Positions 52,055 to 60,832 of a stretch of 64,000 bases of DNA are shown in pieces (within the stretch, counting starts at the first letter, position 1; every line of letters starts with the position of its first letter). A program made the translations under genes and the position numbers. The notes below the pieces were generated by a model. It saw only the letters and a program-made list of their open reading frames with translations. It was not told where the DNA came from and ran no database searches. Origin of the DNA: JBHFEI01 sp041928815 (GTDB lineage Bacteria; Pseudomonadota; Alphaproteobacteria; Rhizobiales; Rhizobiaceae); assembly GCF_041928815.1 (NCBI RefSeq), contig NZ_JBHFEI010000006.1, positions 186,001-250,000 of the forward strand, in the 5' to 3' direction.

Positions 52055-52966
52055 ATGGCACTTGCTTGCGATCTGCTGCCGCAATCTCTCTGTAAGTTCC
52101 CGTCGCTGGATTCCGGCACTATGCTGGCGATCCGCAAGACGGTCGATACGGGCTTCCGGGACTTCGTCCGCGCCTATGGCACCTTCATCGACGCACTGAC
52201 CAATCCGTTGCAGTGGTTCCTGAACTGGCTCGAGGGCCTGTTCGTCGGCTCGCCGTGGATCCTCGTGCTCGCGGCGATGGTCGCCGTCGTCTATTTTGCC
52301 AGCCGCGACGCGAAGATCACGATCGGCACCGCGCTCGCGATGCTGGCGATCGGCGTCGTCGGCCTGTGGCAGGATACGATGATCGCGCTGTCGATGGTGA
52401 CGGTCTGCACGCTGATCTCGATCGTCGTTGGCATTCCGATCGGCATCGTCATGGCGCGCTCCGACAGGGCGCAGGGCGTGATCAACCCGATCCTCGACGT
52501 GATGCAGACGATGCCGAGCTTCGTCTACCTGATCCCGGTAGTGATGATCTTCGGCATCGGCAAGGTGCCCGGCCTAATCGCCGTCGTCATCTACGCGGTG
52601 CCGCCGATGATACGGCTGACCAATCTCGGCATCCGCCTGGTCGACAAGGAAGTGCTCGAGGCGGCCGACGCCTTCGGTTCGTCGAGCTGGCAGCGGCTGA
52701 AGAACGTCCAGATCCCGCTGGCGCTGCCGACCATCATGGCCGGCATCAACCAGACCATCATGATGTCGCTCGCCATGGTCGTCGTCGCATCGATGATCGG
52801 CGTCGGCGGTCTCGGCCGCAACGTGCTGCAGGCGATCAACAACCAGTTCTTCACCGTCGGCTTCCTCAACGGCTTCGCCCTCGTCGCGATCGCCATCATT
52901 TTCGACCGCACCAGCCAGGCCTACGGCAAGCGCCTGCAGAAGCATTCGGAGGTCATCCATGGTTAG
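52055..52966 (+). CDS. ABC transporter permease, glycine betaine type (ProW-like)
   Basis: A 303-residue permease with six or seven membrane segments. The inner-membrane-component signature is intact (EAADAFGSSSWQRLKNVQIPLALPTIMAGINQ), and the segment LDVMQTMPSFVYLIPVVMIFGIG is typical of ProW/OpuAB. AAGGGGAAAA gives a good ribosome site. The ATPase gene overlaps its end by 8 bases. Confidence 0.94.
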   Translation: MALACDLLPQSLCKFPSLDSGTMLAIRKTVDTGFRDFVRAYGTFIDALTNPLQWFLNWLEGLFVGSPWILVLAAMVAVVYFASRDAKITIGTALAMLAIGVVGLWQDTMIALSMVTVCTLISIVVGIPIGIVMARSDRAQGVINPILDVMQTMPSFVYLIPVVMIFGIGKVPGLIAVVIYAVPPMIRLTNLGIRLVDKEVLEAADAFGSSSWQRLKNVQIPLALPTIMAGINQTIMMSLAMVVVASMIGVGGLGRNVLQAINNQFFTVGFLNGFALVAIAIIFDRTSQAYGKRLQKHSEVIHG

Positions 52967-54002
52967 TCATGCAATCGAGGTGAAGAACCTCTACAAGATC
53001 TTCGGTCCGCGCGGACGCGATTTCGTCGACCAGGTCAAGTCCGGCATGGGCAAGGGCGAACTCAACGAGAAGCACGGGCATGTGCTCGGCCTGCAGAACA
53101 TCAACATCTCCATGCCTGCCGGCGGCATCATGGTGGTGATGGGGCTTTCCGGCTCGGGCAAGTCGACGCTGATCCGCCACATCAACCGGCTGATCGACCC
53201 GACCTCGGGCGAGGTGCTCTATGACGGCGTCGACGTCTGCAAGATGAACGAGAACGACCTGCGCGAATTCCGCCGCCACAAGACGGCGATGGTGTTCCAG
53301 AAATTCGCGCTGCTTCCACACCGGACCGTCATCGAGAACACGATCTACGGCCTGGAAATCCAGGGCGTGGAGCGCGGCGAGAGCGAGAAGCGCGCACGCG
53401 GCTGGATCGAACGCGTCGGCCTGAAGGGCTTCGAGAACCATTACCCGAACCAGCTCTCGGGCGGCATGCAGCAGCGCGTCGGCCTCGCCCGGGCGCTGAC
53501 CAACGACGCCGACATCCTCCTGATGGACGAGGCCTATTCGGCGCTCGACCCGCTGATCCGCGTCGACATGCAGACCGTTCTCCTCGACCTGCAGAAGGAG
53601 TTGAAGAAGACGGTCGTCTTCATCACCCACGACCTCGACGAGGCGCTGCGCCTCGGCGACAAGATCGCCATCCTGCGCGACGGGCGTGTCGTCCAGCAGG
53701 GGACGGGACAGGAGATCGTGCTTAACCCCGCCGACGGCTACATCACGGCCTTCGTCAAGGAGGTCAATCGCGGCCGGGTCATCAATGTCGAGACCATCAT
53801 GCGGCCGCTCGACGGCGAGCCCCAGGGGATCGCGATCCGGACGGGAACCGTGCTCGAGACCGCCGCCCGGCAGATGACGGCCGCCAGCCAGACCGTCGGC
53901 CATATCGTCGACGCCAACGGGACGCCGGTCGGAAAACTGGACCTCGCCGCGATCATTTCGGCCATGGTGACGCCGACGACGCATGAGCGAAGGGCGGCCT
54001 GA
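52959..54002 (+). CDS. ABC transporter ATP-binding protein, glycine betaine type (ProV-like)
   Basis: A 347-residue ATPase for the importer. It has the ProV-type N-terminal extension (KNLYKIFGPRGRDFVDQVKSG), Walker A GLSGSGKSTLIRHINRL, signature LSGGMQQRVGLARAL, Walker B LLMDEAYSALDPL and H-loop ITHDLDEALRLGD. The C-terminus has only a short CBS-like remnant (residues about 285-340), so ionic-strength sensing as in OpuA is uncertain. An intrinsic terminator lies about 125 bases downstream. Confidence 0.95.
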   Translation: MVSHAIEVKNLYKIFGPRGRDFVDQVKSGMGKGELNEKHGHVLGLQNINISMPAGGIMVVMGLSGSGKSTLIRHINRLIDPTSGEVLYDGVDVCKMNENDLREFRRHKTAMVFQKFALLPHRTVIENTIYGLEIQGVERGESEKRARGWIERVGLKGFENHYPNQLSGGMQQRVGLARALTNDADILLMDEAYSALDPLIRVDMQTVLLDLQKELKKTVVFITHDLDEALRLGDKIAILRDGRVVQQGTGQEIVLNPADGYITAFVKEVNRGRVINVETIMRPLDGEPQGIAIRTGTVLETAARQMTAASQTVGHIVDANGTPVGKLDLAAIISAMVTPTTHERRAA

Positions 54003-54340
54003 CGCAGCCCCTGTCGTGCCTCTCCCGCCGAAGCGACGTCGCTTTGGCAACGGAGAGGACGTCGACATCGAAAGCATGGCGCGTTCCGGATGCTCCCGCT
54101 TTGGCCGGATATGGCCGCGCTCCCCTGCCCCGCCCTCGTGCGGGGCTTTTTCGTCGGCGCTGGCGCGGGTGCCCGCCGACGTCGTAGAGAGATGGCTTGG
54201 GAACGGGGCAAGGTGATGTGCGACAGGCCGGCGGCGGCGGGAGATGCTTGACGGAAGATTAACCGGGACCGCCGACAATGCGGCCGGTTTGCGCCAGTGC
54301 CGGCCAGTGTCGGCGGGCGTGCGGCCCCGGAAGTTCAGCG
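54003..54340. other. Intergenic region between the ABC operon and the O-antigen ligase gene
   Basis: About 340 bases. The first part contains the operon terminator at 54127-54151. The remainder presumably holds the promoter of the next gene. No gene is supported. Confidence 0.4.
54127..54151 (+). terminator. Intrinsic terminator of the ABC importer operon
   Basis: A 7-bp stem GCCCCGC/GCGGGGC with a 6-base loop followed by five T residues. Confidence 0.75.
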
Positions 54341-55750
54341 ATGACGACGAAGCCTGCTCCCCCGTCCGTTACGATCGCCGTGCCGTCGCTCTCAGACGGC
54401 AGCGGCAAGCGCGTGGTCGCGGTGACCGCCGCGTTGCTTTCCGGCTTCGGCCTGTTCATCATCGTCCTGACCCTGATCCCCTTCTTGAGTTCCGCCGACA
54501 ACGCCGCGAGAACGACGAACGAAGGCAACATGATCAACCAGGTCGGCTATCTCGGCCTCGGCGGCATCTACCTCTTCGCCATGATGGTCATCGTCGAGCG
54601 CAAGCTGCTCCTGCGCCTGATCTCGCCGTCCTGGATCGTCATCTTCGCCATCGCCTTTGCCTCCTGCCTTCAATCCTACGATCCGACGGCCGCGGCGCGC
54701 GGGCTGACGCAGAGCCTGATCGCCATGATCCTCGTCGCCGGCACGCTGACCCTGCCGCGCTCGGAGCGCGATTTCGTCCAGGCGGGCGCGAATGCGATGC
54801 TGATCCTGATCCTCATCGACTATGCGGCCCTCGTCGTCGCACCCGACCGGGCGATCCACAGCGCCGCCGGCGGCGAGCCGTGGCATGCCGGCTTCTGGCG
54901 CGGCCATCTCCTGCATAAAAACGTGTCCGCGCCGGTCTTCTCCATCCTCGCGATGTTCGGCATCTATTGCATCCGCTCGGGCCTGACACTGCGGGGGACG
55001 CTGATCACGCTGCTCGCGGTCAATTTCGTCCTGCACACCGGCTCGAAGACGACGCTCGGTTTCCTGCCGATCGCCATCGGCCTCGTCCTCGGCGGCCGGA
55101 TGATCGGCCGGCCGGGCCTCACCATCGTCGCCCATCTCTTCCTGACCGTGGTGATCTTCGGCCTGACGGTCGGCACGGTCTTCTCGCCGACGCTTCTTGC
55201 CGCCACCTCCGCCATTCTCGCCGACGCGACCTTCACCGGCCGCGACGCGATCTGGGACTTCGCCATCGCCAGCATCCCGGACAAGCTCTGGTTCGGTCAC
55301 GGCTATGCGAGCTTCTGGCTTTCCCCGGTGATCATGGCGATGGAGAAGAACTTCGAGGCGAGTTGGGACGTGCGCGGCATCGTCACCGGCCACAATACCT
55401 ATATCGACGCCGTGCTGACCTTCGGCCTCCCGGGCGGCCTGATCATGATCTTCCTGATCTTCTTCAAGCCGTTGCTCGACTATCTCGGCGCCTGCCGGCT
55501 CTCGGGCGCCTCCGCCTTTGCCGACTTCTGCGCGATGGCGGTCATCTTCATGACCTATGCGGCAATGCTCGAAAGCTTCGTCCTCAACCGCGCCGATCCG
55601 ATGTGGATGCTGACCGCGCTCGCCGTCTTCGGCCTCGGCCTCGCCGCGCGCCATCCGCTGCGCGGCGCGCGAAAACCCGCCCCGGACATCCAGGCGCGGC
55701 GACGATACTGGCGGGAGCGGTTGCAATCATATAAAGATATCTTTATATGA
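54341..55750 (+). CDS. O-antigen ligase/polymerase-like membrane protein
   Basis: A 469-residue protein with about eleven membrane segments. The large extracytoplasmic loop with FTGRDAIWDFAIASIPDKLWFGHGYASFW and GHNTYIDAVLTFGLPGGL is typical of the Wzy/WaaL-type O-antigen ligase superfamily (PF04932), including rhizobial exopolysaccharide proteins ExoQ/ExoF-like. Its substrate (LPS or exopolysaccharide) is unknown. GGAAG lies about 8 bases before the ATG. Its last codons form the left part of the palindrome at 55724-55753. Confidence 0.85.
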   Translation: MTTKPAPPSVTIAVPSLSDGSGKRVVAVTAALLSGFGLFIIVLTLIPFLSSADNAARTTNEGNMINQVGYLGLGGIYLFAMMVIVERKLLLRLISPSWIVIFAIAFASCLQSYDPTAAARGLTQSLIAMILVAGTLTLPRSERDFVQAGANAMLILILIDYAALVVAPDRAIHSAAGGEPWHAGFWRGHLLHKNVSAPVFSILAMFGIYCIRSGLTLRGTLITLLAVNFVLHTGSKTTLGFLPIAIGLVLGGRMIGRPGLTIVAHLFLTVVIFGLTVGTVFSPTLLAATSAILADATFTGRDAIWDFAIASIPDKLWFGHGYASFWLSPVIMAMEKNFEASWDVRGIVTGHNTYIDAVLTFGLPGGLIMIFLIFFKPLLDYLGACRLSGASAFADFCAMAVIFMTYAAMLESFVLNRADPMWMLTALAVFGLGLAARHPLRGARKPAPDIQARRRYWRERLQSYKDIFI

Positions 55751-55753
55751 TTG
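55724..55753. promoter_or_regulatory. Perfect 30-bp palindrome upstream of bmt
   Basis: Two perfect 15-base arms, CAATCATATAAAGAT and its complement, meet without a spacer. Centre: ATAAAGATATCTTTAT. It begins inside the last codons of the O-antigen ligase gene and ends 27 bases before the bmt start codon. AT-rich palindromes of this form are, as I recall, operators of ArsR-family SAM/SAH-responsive regulators of methionine genes in Rhizobiales. The regulator assignment is inference. Confidence 0.75.
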
Positions 55754-55780
55754 GACAGACCAACGATCCGGGAATCATCC

Positions 55781-56791
55781 ATGTCCAATCCGCTCTCCGA
55801 CCTTCTCGCCGAGAAGGGCATCCTGCTGGCCGACGGCGCCACGGGCACGTCGCTGTTTGCCATGGGGCTCGAGGCCGGCGAGGCGCCGGAGCTTTGGAAC
55901 GAGGCGAAGCCCGAAAACATCGTCAAGCTGCATCAGGACTTCGTCGATGCCGGCGCCGACATCATCCTCACCAATTCCTTCGGCGGGACCCGCCACCGGC
56001 TGAAGCTGCACCAGGCAGACGACCGGGTTCATGAATTGAACCGGAAGGCTGCGGCGATCGCGCGCGCGGTCGCGGACAAGGCGCCGCGCAAGGTGATCAC
56101 GGCAGGCTCCGTCGGTCCGACGGGAGAACTGCTGCAGCCGCTCGGCGCGCTCAGCTATGACGACGCCGTGGAAGCCTTCGCCGAGCAGATCGAGGGGCTG
56201 AAGGCGGGCGGTGCGGACGTCGCCTGGATCGAGACCATGTCCTCTCCGGAGGAAATCCGCGCGGCAGCGGAAGCGGCGGTGAAGGTCGGCCTGCCTTACG
56301 TCTATACGGGCTCCTTCGATACCGCCGGCAAGACGATGATGGGCCTGCATCCGCGCGACATCCATGGCGTGGCGAAGGATATCGGCGAGGGCCCGATCGC
56401 CGTCGGCGCCAATTGCGGCGTCGGTGCGGCCGACATCCTCTCCTCGCTTCTCGACATGACCGGTGCGGATCCGTCGGCGACCGTGGTCGTCAAGGGCAAT
56501 TGCGGCATTCCCGAATTCCGCGGCTCCGAAATCCATTATTCAGGAACGCCGCCGCTGATGGCGGATTACGCGCGGCTGGCGATCGATGCCGGCGCCCGGA
56601 TCATCGGCGGCTGCTGCGGCACCTCCTGTCAGCATCTGGCCGCCATGCGGCAGGCGCTCGACACGCACAAGGCGGCAAGCCGTCCGACGATCGAGACCAT
56701 CGTCGAGCGCATCGGGCCGCTGCGCAACAAGACGGCAGACGCAACGCCCACCGCCGCTCCGCGCGAGCGCGGGCGGCGCCGGCCGAGCTGA
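55781..56791 (+). CDS. bmt: Betaine-homocysteine S-methyltransferase homologue
   Basis: A 336-residue zinc-dependent homocysteine methyltransferase domain protein. The three zinc cysteines are present (Cys212 in GANCGVG, Cys278-Cys279 in GGCCGTS), with the start LADGATGTSLFAMGLEAGEAPELWN and NSFGGTRHRL. It would make methionine from homocysteine using a betaine or a methyl-corrinoid donor, as in split MetH systems. Neighbouring betaine importer, MttB-like enzyme and corrinoid protein support a link to methyl transfer. Start at 55781 rather than the ATG at 55751, which lies in the palindrome. Confidence 0.88.
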   Translation: MSNPLSDLLAEKGILLADGATGTSLFAMGLEAGEAPELWNEAKPENIVKLHQDFVDAGADIILTNSFGGTRHRLKLHQADDRVHELNRKAAAIARAVADKAPRKVITAGSVGPTGELLQPLGALSYDDAVEAFAEQIEGLKAGGADVAWIETMSSPEEIRAAAEAAVKVGLPYVYTGSFDTAGKTMMGLHPRDIHGVAKDIGEGPIAVGANCGVGAADILSSLLDMTGADPSATVVVKGNCGIPEFRGSEIHYSGTPPLMADYARLAIDAGARIIGGCCGTSCQHLAAMRQALDTHKAASRPTIETIVERIGPLRNKTADATPTAAPRERGRRRPS

Positions 56792-56796
56792 CGGCG

Positions 56797-57144
56797 ATGG
56801 CGGCGGGTTCCGTTCCCTTCCCGGATCGCGACACGGTGGCGGGAAAGCTCGCCCGCCTCGGCGAGGAGGACCAGGCCTTCCTGCGCCTGCTCCTCGAAAA
56901 TCCGGCACAGGACGAGCAGGTGATGGAAGGTGTCTACCGCCATCTCGATCTGGCCGCGCAGGCACCGTTCCTCAACACGCTGAAGCTCGACCGGCTGGGT
57001 GCCTGGCTCGGCGACACCGCGCCGGCCCGGCTGCAGATGCGGCTGATGGAGGCGGCGAAATCCGGACAACATCCCGCCTATGACGCGTTTCGCGCCGGGC
57101 TCGCCCGCTCCGGCGGCCTCGAACGCGCCTATCCGAAAGTCTGA
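56797..57144 (+). CDS. Hypothetical protein following bmt
   Basis: A 115-residue soluble protein (MAAGSVPFPDRDTVAGKLARLGEEDQAFLRLLLENPAQDEQ...). Mostly helical, with no cysteine or signal peptide. It starts 5 bases after the bmt stop, so it is probably co-expressed. No family recognised. It is convergent with the Fe-S protein gene. Confidence 0.65.
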   Translation: MAAGSVPFPDRDTVAGKLARLGEEDQAFLRLLLENPAQDEQVMEGVYRHLDLAAQAPFLNTLKLDRLGAWLGDTAPARLQMRLMEAAKSGQHPAYDAFRAGLARSGGLERAYPKV

Positions 57145-57160
57145 CCGCAAGGCACAGCGA

Positions 57161-57859
57161 TCAGCGGCCGACCATCGCCTCCATATGGAAACGCAATTGT
57201 TCGGGCGGATAACGCAGCGCTGCCCCGACCGGGCAGGCGTTGCGGGCCTGGCAACCGGCGGCGATACAGTGTGATCCGGCAACGGTACCTGTCACATAGG
57301 CATGGCAGGTCGCGGCATCGAAGCCGGTCGCGGTAACAGCGCCTGCGGGACAGGCGGACCCGCAAGGCTTCCCGGCGCAGCTTTGACACGGAGGCGGATG
57401 CCATGCCGGTTCCGGCTCCGGCCAGGGCAAGCAAAAGCCGAGGGCCGCCCGATAGGCATGCCACAGCCCATGTTGCGGATGGATCAGGATGCCGAGCGGC
57501 GACCGCGACAGGCCTTCGGCGCGCATCGCCCATTGCTGGAAAGGCTGGTAGGGGCGGTCGGACGGGTAGAAGGCGACGGCACCATGGGCCGTGGCAATGC
57601 CGCCGACGACCGCCTTCGACCAGCGATCCAGCGGATCGGCAAGCGATTGCGACTGCGTCGCCCTCCAGCGACGGAAAGGCGACCACAGCGAACCGCCGAC
57701 CGGCCCGACGAGAACGATCGAGCGGACCAGTGCAGGCGAACCGTCCGGCCCCGCCTCGTCCGAACCGAAGGAGAAAGCGCCGCGCAGAAACAGGCCATGG
57801 GCGGCGAGATCCTGCCGCAGGCGATCGACCTCGATCGGAGAGGGCGTCCGCGTCTTCAT
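57161..57859 (-). CDS. Iron-sulfur protein linked to the methyltransferase locus
   Basis: A 232-residue protein whose C-terminal part holds two cysteine clusters: CQSCAGKPCGSACP (C-x2-C-x4-C-x3-CP) and HCIAAGCQARNACP. These resemble the ferredoxin-like C-terminal halves of epoxyqueuosine-reductase/corrinoid-reducing proteins. The N-terminal half (LRGAFSFGSDE, RSIVLVGPVGGSLWSPF) has no assigned fold. It lies directly downstream of the MttB-like gene on the same strand. I infer a redox role, perhaps reduction of inactive Co(II) corrinoid; this is untested. Confidence 0.7.
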   Translation of the reverse strand: MKTRTPSPIEVDRLRQDLAAHGLFLRGAFSFGSDEAGPDGSPALVRSIVLVGPVGGSLWSPFRRWRATQSQSLADPLDRWSKAVVGGIATAHGAVAFYPSDRPYQPFQQWAMRAEGLSRSPLGILIHPQHGLWHAYRAALGFCLPWPEPEPAWHPPPCQSCAGKPCGSACPAGAVTATGFDAATCHAYVTGTVAGSHCIAAGCQARNACPVGAALRYPPEQLRFHMEAMVGR

Positions 57860-57966
57860 TTCGGTTTCGGCCCCTGCCGATGGTAGTGCGGCCGCCAGAC
57901 CTCCTTCTGGATCAGGTCGGCCACCTGCCCCGCTCCGCCTTGCTCCCTGGCGAGATCGGGATCGCT

Positions 57967-59532
57967 TCAGGTGAAGGCGTCGGGCATCGAGTCCTTCCGC
58001 CCCGCGATATAGGCAAGCAGCGCCTCGTCGAGCGCGGCGTCGAGCGGCGGCGCCTCGTAATGGTCGAGCCAGGACCGGGCCAGGGCGTTGGCCCGCTCCT
58101 CGATCCGCTTCTGCCCCTCGACTTCCCATTGCTCGAACGAGTTGTTGTCGGCGAGCGGGGAACGGTAGAAGGCGGTCTGGAAGTTCGCCTGGGTGTGCGC
58201 GCAGCCGAGATAGTGGCTGCCCGGGCCGACCTCGCGGATGGCGTCCAGCGCCTGGGCGTTTTCGGAAAGATCGACGCCCTCGGCCATCTTCTGCATCATG
58301 CCGAGCTGGTCCTGGTCGATCATGAACTTCTCGTAGGACGAGACGAGGCCGCCCTCCAGCCATCCGGCCGCGTGCAGCACGAAATTCGTGCCGGCGAGCA
58401 GCGTCATGTTCAGCGTATTGGCCGATTCGTGCGCGGCCTGCGCATCGGGAACCTTGGAGGCGCAGAGCGAGCCGCCGGTGCGGAACGGCAGGCCGAGCCG
58501 CCTTGCGAGCTGCGCCGCGCCGTAGGAGACGAGCGAGGGTTCCGGCGTGCCGAAGGTCGGCGCGCCCGACTGCATCGAGATCGAGGCGGCGAACGTGCCG
58601 AACAGCACCGGCGCGCCCTTTCGGATCAGTTGGGTGAAGGCGGCACCGGCGAGCACTTCGGCAAGGATCTGCGTCAGCGTGCCGGCGACCGTCACCGGGC
58701 TCATCGCGCCGGAGAGGATGAAGGGCGAGATGACGCAGGCCTGGTTGTGCCGGGCATAGACCTTGAGCGCGCCGACCATCGTCTCGTCGAAGACCATCGG
58801 CGAGTTGGCGTTGATGAGGTTCAGCGTCACGCAGTTGTTCTCGACGAAATCGTCGCCGAAGACCAGCTTCGCCATCGCCACCGTGTCCTCGGCGCGTTCC
58901 GGCGCCGTCACCGAGCCCATGAACGGCTTGTCGGAATATTTGATATGGCTGTAGACCATGTCGAGATGGCGCTTGTTCACCGGCACGTCGACCGGCTCGC
59001 AGACCGTGCCGCCCGACGAATGCATCGATGGCGCCATATAGGCCAGTTTCACGAAATTGCGGAAATCCTCGATCGTCGCATAGCGGCGGTTGCCCTCGAG
59101 GTCGCGGACGAAGGGCGGGCCGTAGACGGGGGCGAACACGGTCGCCTTGCCGCCGATCTCAACGCTGCGGGCGGGGTTGCGCGCATGCCAGGTGAACACC
59201 GGCGGGGCGCTCTTCAGGAGGTCGCGGCAGAGACCCTTCGGGAAATGGACGCGCTCGCCGCGCACGTCGGCGCCGGCCGCCTTCCAGAGCGCCAGCGCCT
59301 CGGCGTCGTCGCGGAACTCGATGCCGATCTCCTCGAGAACGAGGTCGGCATTGGCCTCGATCAGTGTGAGGCCTTCCTCGTCGAGGACCTCGTATTCGCG
59401 GATCCGGCGGGTGATGTAGCTCTGCTGCGGCCCGGCGCCGCCGCCGCTGCGCGAGGCACGCCGCGCCGCGGCACCCCGACCCTCGCGGCTCCTGCGCCCC
59501 GTCGTCTCCTGCACAGCCTCGATATCCGTCAT
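57967..59532 (-). CDS. Trimethylamine methyltransferase (MttB) family protein, non-pyrrolysine
   Basis: A 521-residue MttB-superfamily enzyme. Members move a methyl group from a quaternary or tertiary amine to a cognate corrinoid protein. The frame has no internal TAG, so it is a non-pyrrolysine member like MtgB (glycine betaine), MtpB or MtcB. Family elements include EIGIEFRDDAEAL, MHSSGGTVCEPVDVPVNKRHLDM, GSVTAPERAEDTVAMAKLVFG, GAMSPVTVAGTL and PTFGTPEPSLVSYGAAQLARRLGLPFRTGG. GGGAGAGGA precedes the ATG. Divergent from the corrinoid-protein gene. The substrate is unknown; glycine or proline betaine are candidates given the importer nearby. Confidence 0.92.
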   Translation of the reverse strand: MTDIEAVQETTGRRSREGRGAAARRASRSGGGAGPQQSYITRRIREYEVLDEEGLTLIEANADLVLEEIGIEFRDDAEALALWKAAGADVRGERVHFPKGLCRDLLKSAPPVFTWHARNPARSVEIGGKATVFAPVYGPPFVRDLEGNRRYATIEDFRNFVKLAYMAPSMHSSGGTVCEPVDVPVNKRHLDMVYSHIKYSDKPFMGSVTAPERAEDTVAMAKLVFGDDFVENNCVTLNLINANSPMVFDETMVGALKVYARHNQACVISPFILSGAMSPVTVAGTLTQILAEVLAGAAFTQLIRKGAPVLFGTFAASISMQSGAPTFGTPEPSLVSYGAAQLARRLGLPFRTGGSLCASKVPDAQAAHESANTLNMTLLAGTNFVLHAAGWLEGGLVSSYEKFMIDQDQLGMMQKMAEGVDLSENAQALDAIREVGPGSHYLGCAHTQANFQTAFYRSPLADNNSFEQWEVEGQKRIEERANALARSWLDHYEAPPLDAALDEALLAYIAGRKDSMPDAFT

Positions 59533-59877
59533 GATCGTCCTCTCCCGCCTCCAGGCCCGCCGCGCGGCCGGACCGAATACAAAGCGCTCTTTCACGTTTT
59601 CGACTATGCTACCAACCGGCGGAAGCGGCGATGGTCTCGCAGCGCCACGATTTGGCGCAGCTTAGACACATGCGGCGGCAACGAAAATCCTCATGGCGCG
59701 AATATCTTGTTTTTGTTAGGCTTTGACACCAGGTCCGGAACGGCGGCCAAGATCCCGTCGTTTTTCATCGCATGCGACGTCGTATTCGAAAGGGGAATCC
59801 GCGATCATGGGCACTAGGATCGACAGGCGGCGGAATCTCGCACCCGAAGCGCGCGCCGGGAACTGAGGAAACCTGAC
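59533..59877. other. Divergent promoter region between mttB-like and corrinoid-protein genes
   Basis: About 345 bases with an AT-richer patch near 59690-59720. A 19-codon ORF with a good ribosome site lies just before the corrinoid gene. No operator matching the palindrome at 55724 was found. Confidence 0.4.
59807..59866 (+). CDS. Possible 19-aa leader peptide before the corrinoid-protein gene
   Basis: The frame ATG GGC ACT AGG... encodes 19 residues, a third of them basic or acidic (MGTRIDRRRNLAPEARAGN). It is preceded by AAGGGGA about 10 bases upstream and ends 11 bases before the next ATG. It could tune translation of the downstream gene, or be chance. Confidence 0.25.
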   Translation: MGTRIDRRRNLAPEARAGN

Positions 59878-60576
59878 ATGGCAGACGACGACATCATTCT
59901 CGAGGAGCTTTCCGACGAGGAACTCGTGCAGCAGATGCATGACGACCTCTATGACGGACTGAAGGAGGAAATCGAGGAGGGGACGCGCATCCTGCTCGAC
60001 CGCGGCTGGGCGCCCTATGACGTGCTGACCCAGGCGCTGGTCGAAGGCATGCGCATTGTCGGCATCGACTTCCGCGACGGCATCCTCTTCGTCCCCGAGG
60101 TGCTGCTCTCCGCCAATGCGATGAAGGCGGGCATGACGATCCTGCGCCCGCTGCTTGCCGCCACCGGCGCGCCGAAGCAGGGCAAGGTCGTGATCGGCAC
60201 CGTCAAAGGCGACATCCACGACATCGGCAAGAACCTCGTCGGCATGATGATGGAAGGTGCGGGCTTCGACGTCGTCGATCTCGGCATCAACAACCCGGTC
60301 GAGAACTATCTCGACGCGCTGGAACGCGAGAAGCCGGACATCCTCGGCATGTCGGCGCTTCTCACCACGACGATGCCCTATATGAAAGTGGTCATCGACA
60401 CGCTGAAGGAAAAAGGCCTGCGCGACGATTACATCGTGCTCGTCGGCGGCGCGCCTCTCAACGAGGAATTCGGCAAGGCGATCGGCGCCGATGCCTATTG
60501 CCGGGATGCCGCGATCGCGGTGGAGACGGCGAAGGATTTCCTGAAGCGGCGCCACAACCAGCGCGCCGGCGCATAA
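59878..60576 (+). CDS. Corrinoid (B12-binding) methyltransferase protein, MttC/MtgC-like
   Basis: A 232-residue corrinoid carrier. Helical cap domain at residues about 10-95 (EEGTRILLDRGWAPYDVLTQALVEGM, FVPEVLLSANAMKAG), then a Rossmann B12-binding domain. The cobalt-ligating motif is GDIHDIGKNL (D112-x-H114-x2-G117), with the SALLTTTM and VGGAPLN loops. It accepts the methyl group from the MttB-like enzyme divergently encoded and passes it to tetrahydrofolate or homocysteine. GAGGAA precedes the ATG. Confidence 0.95.
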   Translation: MADDDIILEELSDEELVQQMHDDLYDGLKEEIEEGTRILLDRGWAPYDVLTQALVEGMRIVGIDFRDGILFVPEVLLSANAMKAGMTILRPLLAATGAPKQGKVVIGTVKGDIHDIGKNLVGMMMEGAGFDVVDLGINNPVENYLDALEREKPDILGMSALLTTTMPYMKVVIDTLKEKGLRDDYIVLVGGAPLNEEFGKAIGADAYCRDAAIAVETAKDFLKRRHNQRAGA

Positions 60577-60582
60577 ATACAG

Positions 60583-60613
60583 AAAAGGCGACGCCGTTTC
60601 GGGGTCGCCTTTT
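60583..60613. terminator. Bidirectional terminator
   Basis: A 10-bp stem, AAAAGGCGAC/GTCGCCTTTT, so that both strands have a U-run. It sits between the converging corrinoid-protein and entericidin-like genes. Confidence 0.85.
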
Positions 60614-60631
60614 CCATGCCATGAAGGCCGG

Positions 60632-60793
60632 TCAGTTCTGGGCGGCGCGGTCGACGCTGCGGCCGGCGTCCTGCGTGGCATCGACGGCGTTGGCGGTGTC
60701 ACGGCCGACGCCGCGGATCGTGTTGCCGCATGCGCTCAGCGTGGCGACGCTTGCGAGCAGGATGCCGATGGTTGCGATGGTCTTGACCTTCAT
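60632..60793 (-). CDS. Entericidin A/B family small lipoprotein
   Basis: A 53-residue lipoprotein: positively charged N-terminus, hydrophobic ATIGILLASVATL, lipobox LSAC, then GNTIRGVGRDTANAVDATQDAG, the entericidin-type tail. Widespread small envelope proteins in Rhizobiales with unclear function. Its start codon abuts the ATG of the longest DUF1638 frame. It appears unrelated to the methyl-transfer genes. Confidence 0.88.
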   Translation of the reverse strand: MKVKTIATIGILLASVATLSACGNTIRGVGRDTANAVDATQDAGRSVDRAAQN

Positions 60794-60832
60794 ATGCTTA
60801 TGTCCTCGATGATGGGTCCAACGAAAGCGGCG

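Noticed and set aside
57967..59532. Pyrrolysine-containing MttB
   Set aside because: The frame contains no in-frame TAG and reads through the whole family length, so it is a non-pyrrolysine member.
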